Shown one piece after another: positions 61,496 through 64,000 of a DNA stretch of 64,000 nt. Numbering within the stretch: the first letter of the stretch is position 1; each line of letters begins with the position of its first letter. The notes under the pieces were generated by a model. The model was not told where the DNA came from and searched no databases. It was given only the letters and a program-made list of their open reading frames with translations. Made by a program: the position numbers and the translations under genes. This stretch comes from an uncultured Eubacteriales bacterium (GTDB lineage Bacteria; Bacillota; Clostridia; Christensenellales; Aristaeellaceae), in contig OMZY01000002.1 of NCBI GenBank assembly GCA_900315675.1, positions 186,001 through 250,000 on the forward strand, in the 5' to 3' direction.

Positions 61496-62194
61496 ATGAA
61501 AATCGTCATGCTTCATGGCCAGAACCATAAAGGAAGCACTTATCATATCGGCAGATTGATTGCTGAGAAAATAAGCCCGGAGGGAAACCTTGTTGAGTTT
61601 TTCCTTCCCAGGGATCTGAATCATTTCTGCACCGGGTGTTACGCCTGCGTGGAAGACGTGACAAAATGTCCGTTTTATGAGGAAAAGAACAGGATTATGC
61701 TCGAAGTTGAATCCGCTGATATCCTGATCTTCACAACACCCACCTACTGCCTGAGGGAATCGGCACCCATGAAAAGCTTCCTGGACCTGACTTTCAATTA
61801 CTGGATGTCTCACCGGCCGAGAAAATGCATGTTCAGTAAAAAGGCCGTTATCATATCAACAGCCGCGGGGAAAGGGGCAAAGAAGGCTGCCAAATCTGTG
61901 GCAAACGCTTTGTTTTACTGGGGCATCCCGCGTATATGGACCTATGGAATCTGCGTCCAGGCAATGAACTGGGACAGCATCAGGGACCGGAAAAAGCTGA
62001 AGATAGAAAAAGCCGCCGCAAGGATTGCCGGGAAGGTTTTGAGGAAGGATCATGAAAAACCGGGCCTGCGGACAAAGGGCCTTTTCATGCTGATGCGGAT
62101 AATGCAGAAAGCAAACCTCGGCTCAGGGGACGCGGACAGGTCTTACTGGGAAAAGAATGGCTGGCTGGCCAAAGAGAGGCCCTGGAGATCATAA
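61496..62194 (+). CDS. NADPH-dependent FMN reductase/flavodoxin-like oxidoreductase
   Basis: 232 residues. GQNHKGSTYHIGRLIAEKI (about 8-26) is the FMN phosphate loop and ILIFTTPTYCLRESAPMKSF (about 80-99) the second flavin loop. CTGCYACVEDVTKCPF resembles the Cys-containing loop of iron-sulfur flavoproteins, but the four-Cys spacing of a cluster is not convincing. Starts 23 bp after tetR, RBS AGGAGGAT, so likely induced with it. Confidence 0.85.
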   Translation: MKIVMLHGQNHKGSTYHIGRLIAEKISPEGNLVEFFLPRDLNHFCTGCYACVEDVTKCPFYEEKNRIMLEVESADILIFTTPTYCLRESAPMKSFLDLTFNYWMSHRPRKCMFSKKAVIISTAAGKGAKKAAKSVANALFYWGIPRIWTYGICVQAMNWDSIRDRKKLKIEKAAARIAGKVLRKDHEKPGLRTKGLFMLMRIMQKANLGSGDADRSYWEKNGWLAKERPWRS

Positions 62195-62242
62195 TCAAAC
62201 AATATTTCACGGCAGTTTTTGCCGGGCTAGCAGGAGGCATTT

Positions 62243-62863
62243 ATGAACAGAACAGTATCCATGATCGGCGCAGCGCTGGTTATCGTTACCGTCTTCCTTT
62301 TCGCGGTATTCATTCTCCTTGGTTTCTCCTTCGGGTTCTATCTTGTCTGTATGTTTCTGCCCGTCGGCTATATCATGATGGCGGCGGGATTGCATCATGA
62401 AAGCGGCAGTGACCGGAAGGTGGCCGCCAACACCGGCCTGGTGCTTGCCGGAGTCTATGCGGTGCTGGTCCTGCTGGTTTACTTTGCCCAGGCCACCACA
62501 GTCCGGACAGAGGCGCTGAACGACCAGGCGTCCCGGGTTCTCAATTTCCAGCGGGGCGGCCTGATCTTCAACTATGACCTGCTGGGGTATGGTATGATGG
62601 CGCTTTCCACTTTCTTCATCGGTCTGTCCATGAAGGCGGAAAACAAAACAGATCGTTGGCTCAGGCGCCTGCTGATCATCCACGGGATCTTCTTTCCCGG
62701 CTGCTTCTTTATGCCCATGACCGGTATGTTTACCGCCATGGCAGACGGGAAAAGCGGTAACGGCGGATACATTGCGCTGCTGTTCTGGTGTCTCTACTTT
62801 ATTCCGGTCGGAGTTCTGGCTTACCGGCATTTCCGCATGAGTCAGGGGCATAGTTCCGACTGA
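62243..62863 (+). CDS. Membrane protein of unknown function
   Basis: 206 residues with about six hydrophobic segments (near 6-30, 34-50, 62-84, 108-128, 140-160 and 172-192). No signature. RBS AGGAGG. It follows the flavoprotein by 48 bp and is the last gene before the terminator, so it is probably part of the TetR-controlled unit. Confidence 0.72.
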   Translation: MNRTVSMIGAALVIVTVFLFAVFILLGFSFGFYLVCMFLPVGYIMMAAGLHHESGSDRKVAANTGLVLAGVYAVLVLLVYFAQATTVRTEALNDQASRVLNFQRGGLIFNYDLLGYGMMALSTFFIGLSMKAENKTDRWLRRLLIIHGIFFPGCFFMPMTGMFTAMADGKSGNGGYIALLFWCLYFIPVGVLAYRHFRMSQGHSSD

Positions 62864-62912
62864 CGCACGCCTGGCCGCGTCAGTTTCCGCTGCCAATCCG
62901 TCAATAACAACA

Positions 62913-62945
62913 CCCCCGGGAACCGGACGGTTCCCGGGGGAATTT
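62913..62945. terminator. Bidirectional terminator
   Basis: Perfect 12-bp stem CCCCCGGGAACC/GGTTCCCGGGGG (62913-62924, 62929-62940) between convergent genes. Confidence 0.85.
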
Positions 62946-62967
62946 ATACAGGTTTCGTGTTTTCATT

Positions 62968-63420
62968 TCAGAACTTATACTGCATGAAATTGCCGTTTTT
63001 AACGAAGCCGAAATCCGTATACAGCAGCACGCCCATATCCGAGGCTGTAATCTGCACCGAACCGCAGCCGTACTCCCTGGCTTCCTCCACAACGCGCCGG
63101 AGGAGTTCCTTTGCAATGCCCCGGCGCCGGTAAGCCGGATCTGTATACATACTGGACAGAAGCCCGACCCGTCCTGTGGGGCAGCCGAAATACGGCGGTT
63201 TCTCCACAAATGACATGCCGCTCGTTCCCACGATTTGATCGTCATCCACCGCCAGCCAGGAAACAAAGGTTCCGTCCGCCATATGCCGGTGATAATAATC
63301 CATCAGAGCCGGAACCAGATCCAGATCTTCGGTTGCGCCTTCTTCCCGCAGCTGTGTAATACGCATGCGGATAAATGTCTCAAGATCCTTTTCTTCCAGT
63401 TTTCTGTATGTGATGCTCAT
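62968..63420 (-). CDS. GNAT N-acetyltransferase
   Basis: 150 residues. The acetyl-CoA loop is YRRRGIAKELLRRVVEEA (about 97-114) with R-R-x-G-I-A. It ends with a normal GNAT strand (LYTDFGFVKNGNFMQYKF). Overlaps the next gene's stop by 4 bp (ATGA), so the two acetyltransferases are coupled. Substrate unknown. Confidence 0.9.
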   Translation of the reverse strand: MSITYRKLEEKDLETFIRMRITQLREEGATEDLDLVPALMDYYHRHMADGTFVSWLAVDDDQIVGTSGMSFVEKPPYFGCPTGRVGLLSSMYTDPAYRRRGIAKELLRRVVEEAREYGCGSVQITASDMGVLLYTDFGFVKNGNFMQYKF

Positions 63421-63896
63421 CTCTTTCCGTCCCTCTCTCTTTTCATCATGACCAGATACTCGGTTGTACCTTCTTCATACTTCTTTGTTTCTGTCAGATG
63501 AAAGCCGTGCGCTTCATAAAACCGGATGGCGTCCGTATTCTTCTCTATCGCCCACAGGAAAGTCACCGGATAATGGGTTTTGGCATATTCGATCAGTGCG
63601 GAGCCGATCCCCTGGCCCTGGAAAAAATAGTCTACGTACAATTCCACTATTTCTTCCCCGTCTATATGGATCAGGCCTTTGACAATACCGTCATCATAAA
63701 CAAGCATTTTCCCAAGGATCTCCGGTGCAGCGTATTGCTCCGCCACGGGAAGCACCTGCAGTTCGCCGAAGGAATAATCATCGTCCTGAAAAATAGGGCG
63801 AAACTTCATCCGTTTCACAAACACAAGGATTTCCGCAATTCTTGAAAGATCTTTCGGGGTCGCTTTTCTGATCTTCTCCATATCTGATCTCTTCAT
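63417..63896 (-). CDS. GNAT N-acetyltransferase
   Basis: 159 residues. ELYVDYFFQGQGIGSALIEY (about 87-106) carries the Q-x-x-G-I-G CoA loop and RFYEAHGFHLT the conserved end. The start is uncertain: ATG at 63896 is only 2 nt from AGGAG, whereas an in-frame ATG at 63881 has a weak AGAGA nearby. A minus-strand TACAAT (63929-63934) is a likely -10. Confidence 0.88.
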   Translation of the reverse strand: MKRSDMEKIRKATPKDLSRIAEILVFVKRMKFRPIFQDDDYSFGELQVLPVAEQYAAPEILGKMLVYDDGIVKGLIHIDGEEIVELYVDYFFQGQGIGSALIEYAKTHYPVTFLWAIEKNTDAIRFYEAHGFHLTETKKYEEGTTEYLVMMKRERDGKR

Positions 63897-64000
63897 TTCT
63901 CCTGTTCTCCGGATTAGTCAGCAAAGCTATTGTAACGCCGTTCTGTGAAAAACACCATATCCTGACGCATTACAGCTGGCCTGTGTATCAGCAGGAAACG
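63897..64000. other. Right edge, no gene seen
   Basis: 104 bp upstream of the GNAT pair; only the -10 candidate noted above is visible. Confidence 0.4.

Overview
The window is a chromosomal segment of a Gram-positive, Bacillota-type bacterium, most likely an anaerobic gut or rumen member of the Clostridia. The evidence is two T-box riboswitches, strong Shine-Dalgarno sites with TTGACA-N17-TANNAT promoters, an ANTAR antiterminator inside a glnA/gltB/gltD cluster, a DapL-type aminotransferase, LplB/LplC/LipO-type sugar ABC transporters and many XRE/MarR/TetR/AraC regulators. Base composition is fairly GC-rich. I cannot name the genus. No rRNA, tRNA, insertion sequence, prophage or CRISPR array was seen.

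Layout. 1-5.8 kb: mixed housekeeping genes (S66 carboxypeptidase, ArsC/Spx-like protein, PspC protein, PfkB sugar kinase, sirtuin, membrane protein + XRE pair). 5.8-9.5 kb: a cytoplasmic GH9 glycosidase divergent from an ammonium transporter fused to a P-II signalling domain. 9.5-15 kb: GNAT, Cys-rich protein, two-component system, purF, alpha/beta hydrolase. 15.2-19.5 kb: a T-box (specifier read as UUC, Phe) controlling an ABC transporter and a DAHP synthase. 19.5-23.2 kb: an ABCG-like exporter with STAS and degenerate kinase-like partners. 23.3-27.9 kb: four secreted proteins with SH3-like, BIG2 and YARHG features. 28-30.3 kb: PreA-like oxidoreductase and a GGDEF protein. 30.5-38.1 kb: a complete trp operon, read leftwards as trpE-G-D-C-F-B-A plus an ACT-domain gene, behind a Trp (UGG) T-box. 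38.1-46.2 kb: glnA, ANTAR regulator, gltB, gltD. 46.3-51.1 kb: divergent dapL-like, asnB, guaA. 51.2-58.3 kb: sugar ABC transporter with a PHP phosphoesterase and a divergent membrane-bound AraC regulator. 58.3-64 kb: MarR/flavodoxin, MarR/hydrolase and TetR/flavoprotein clusters with clear operators, then two GNAT genes.

How it fits together. The central half is a glutamine/glutamate hub: ammonium uptake and sensing (Amt-PII), assimilation (glnA, gltBD) and glutamine users (purF, trpG, asnB, guaA). Four transcription units (amt, purF, glnA, dapL-asnB) share an odd leader: a near-consensus promoter followed within about 10-20 nt by a GC-rich hairpin and U-run placed before the ribosome binding site. 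The only RNA-binding antiterminator encoded here is the ANTAR protein between glnA and gltB, so this looks like an antitermination-controlled nitrogen regulon (inference).

The most unusual structure is in the gaps between cistrons. Many junctions in the glutamine and trp operons carry degenerate 7-bp tandem repeats that begin at or near the stop codon. Two of them (trpD/trpC and gltB/gltD) carry arrays of four small, mutually different hairpins separated by a constant AATTCAT-type heptamer. The last codons of several genes are themselves long palindromes. I do not recognise these as a described repeat family.
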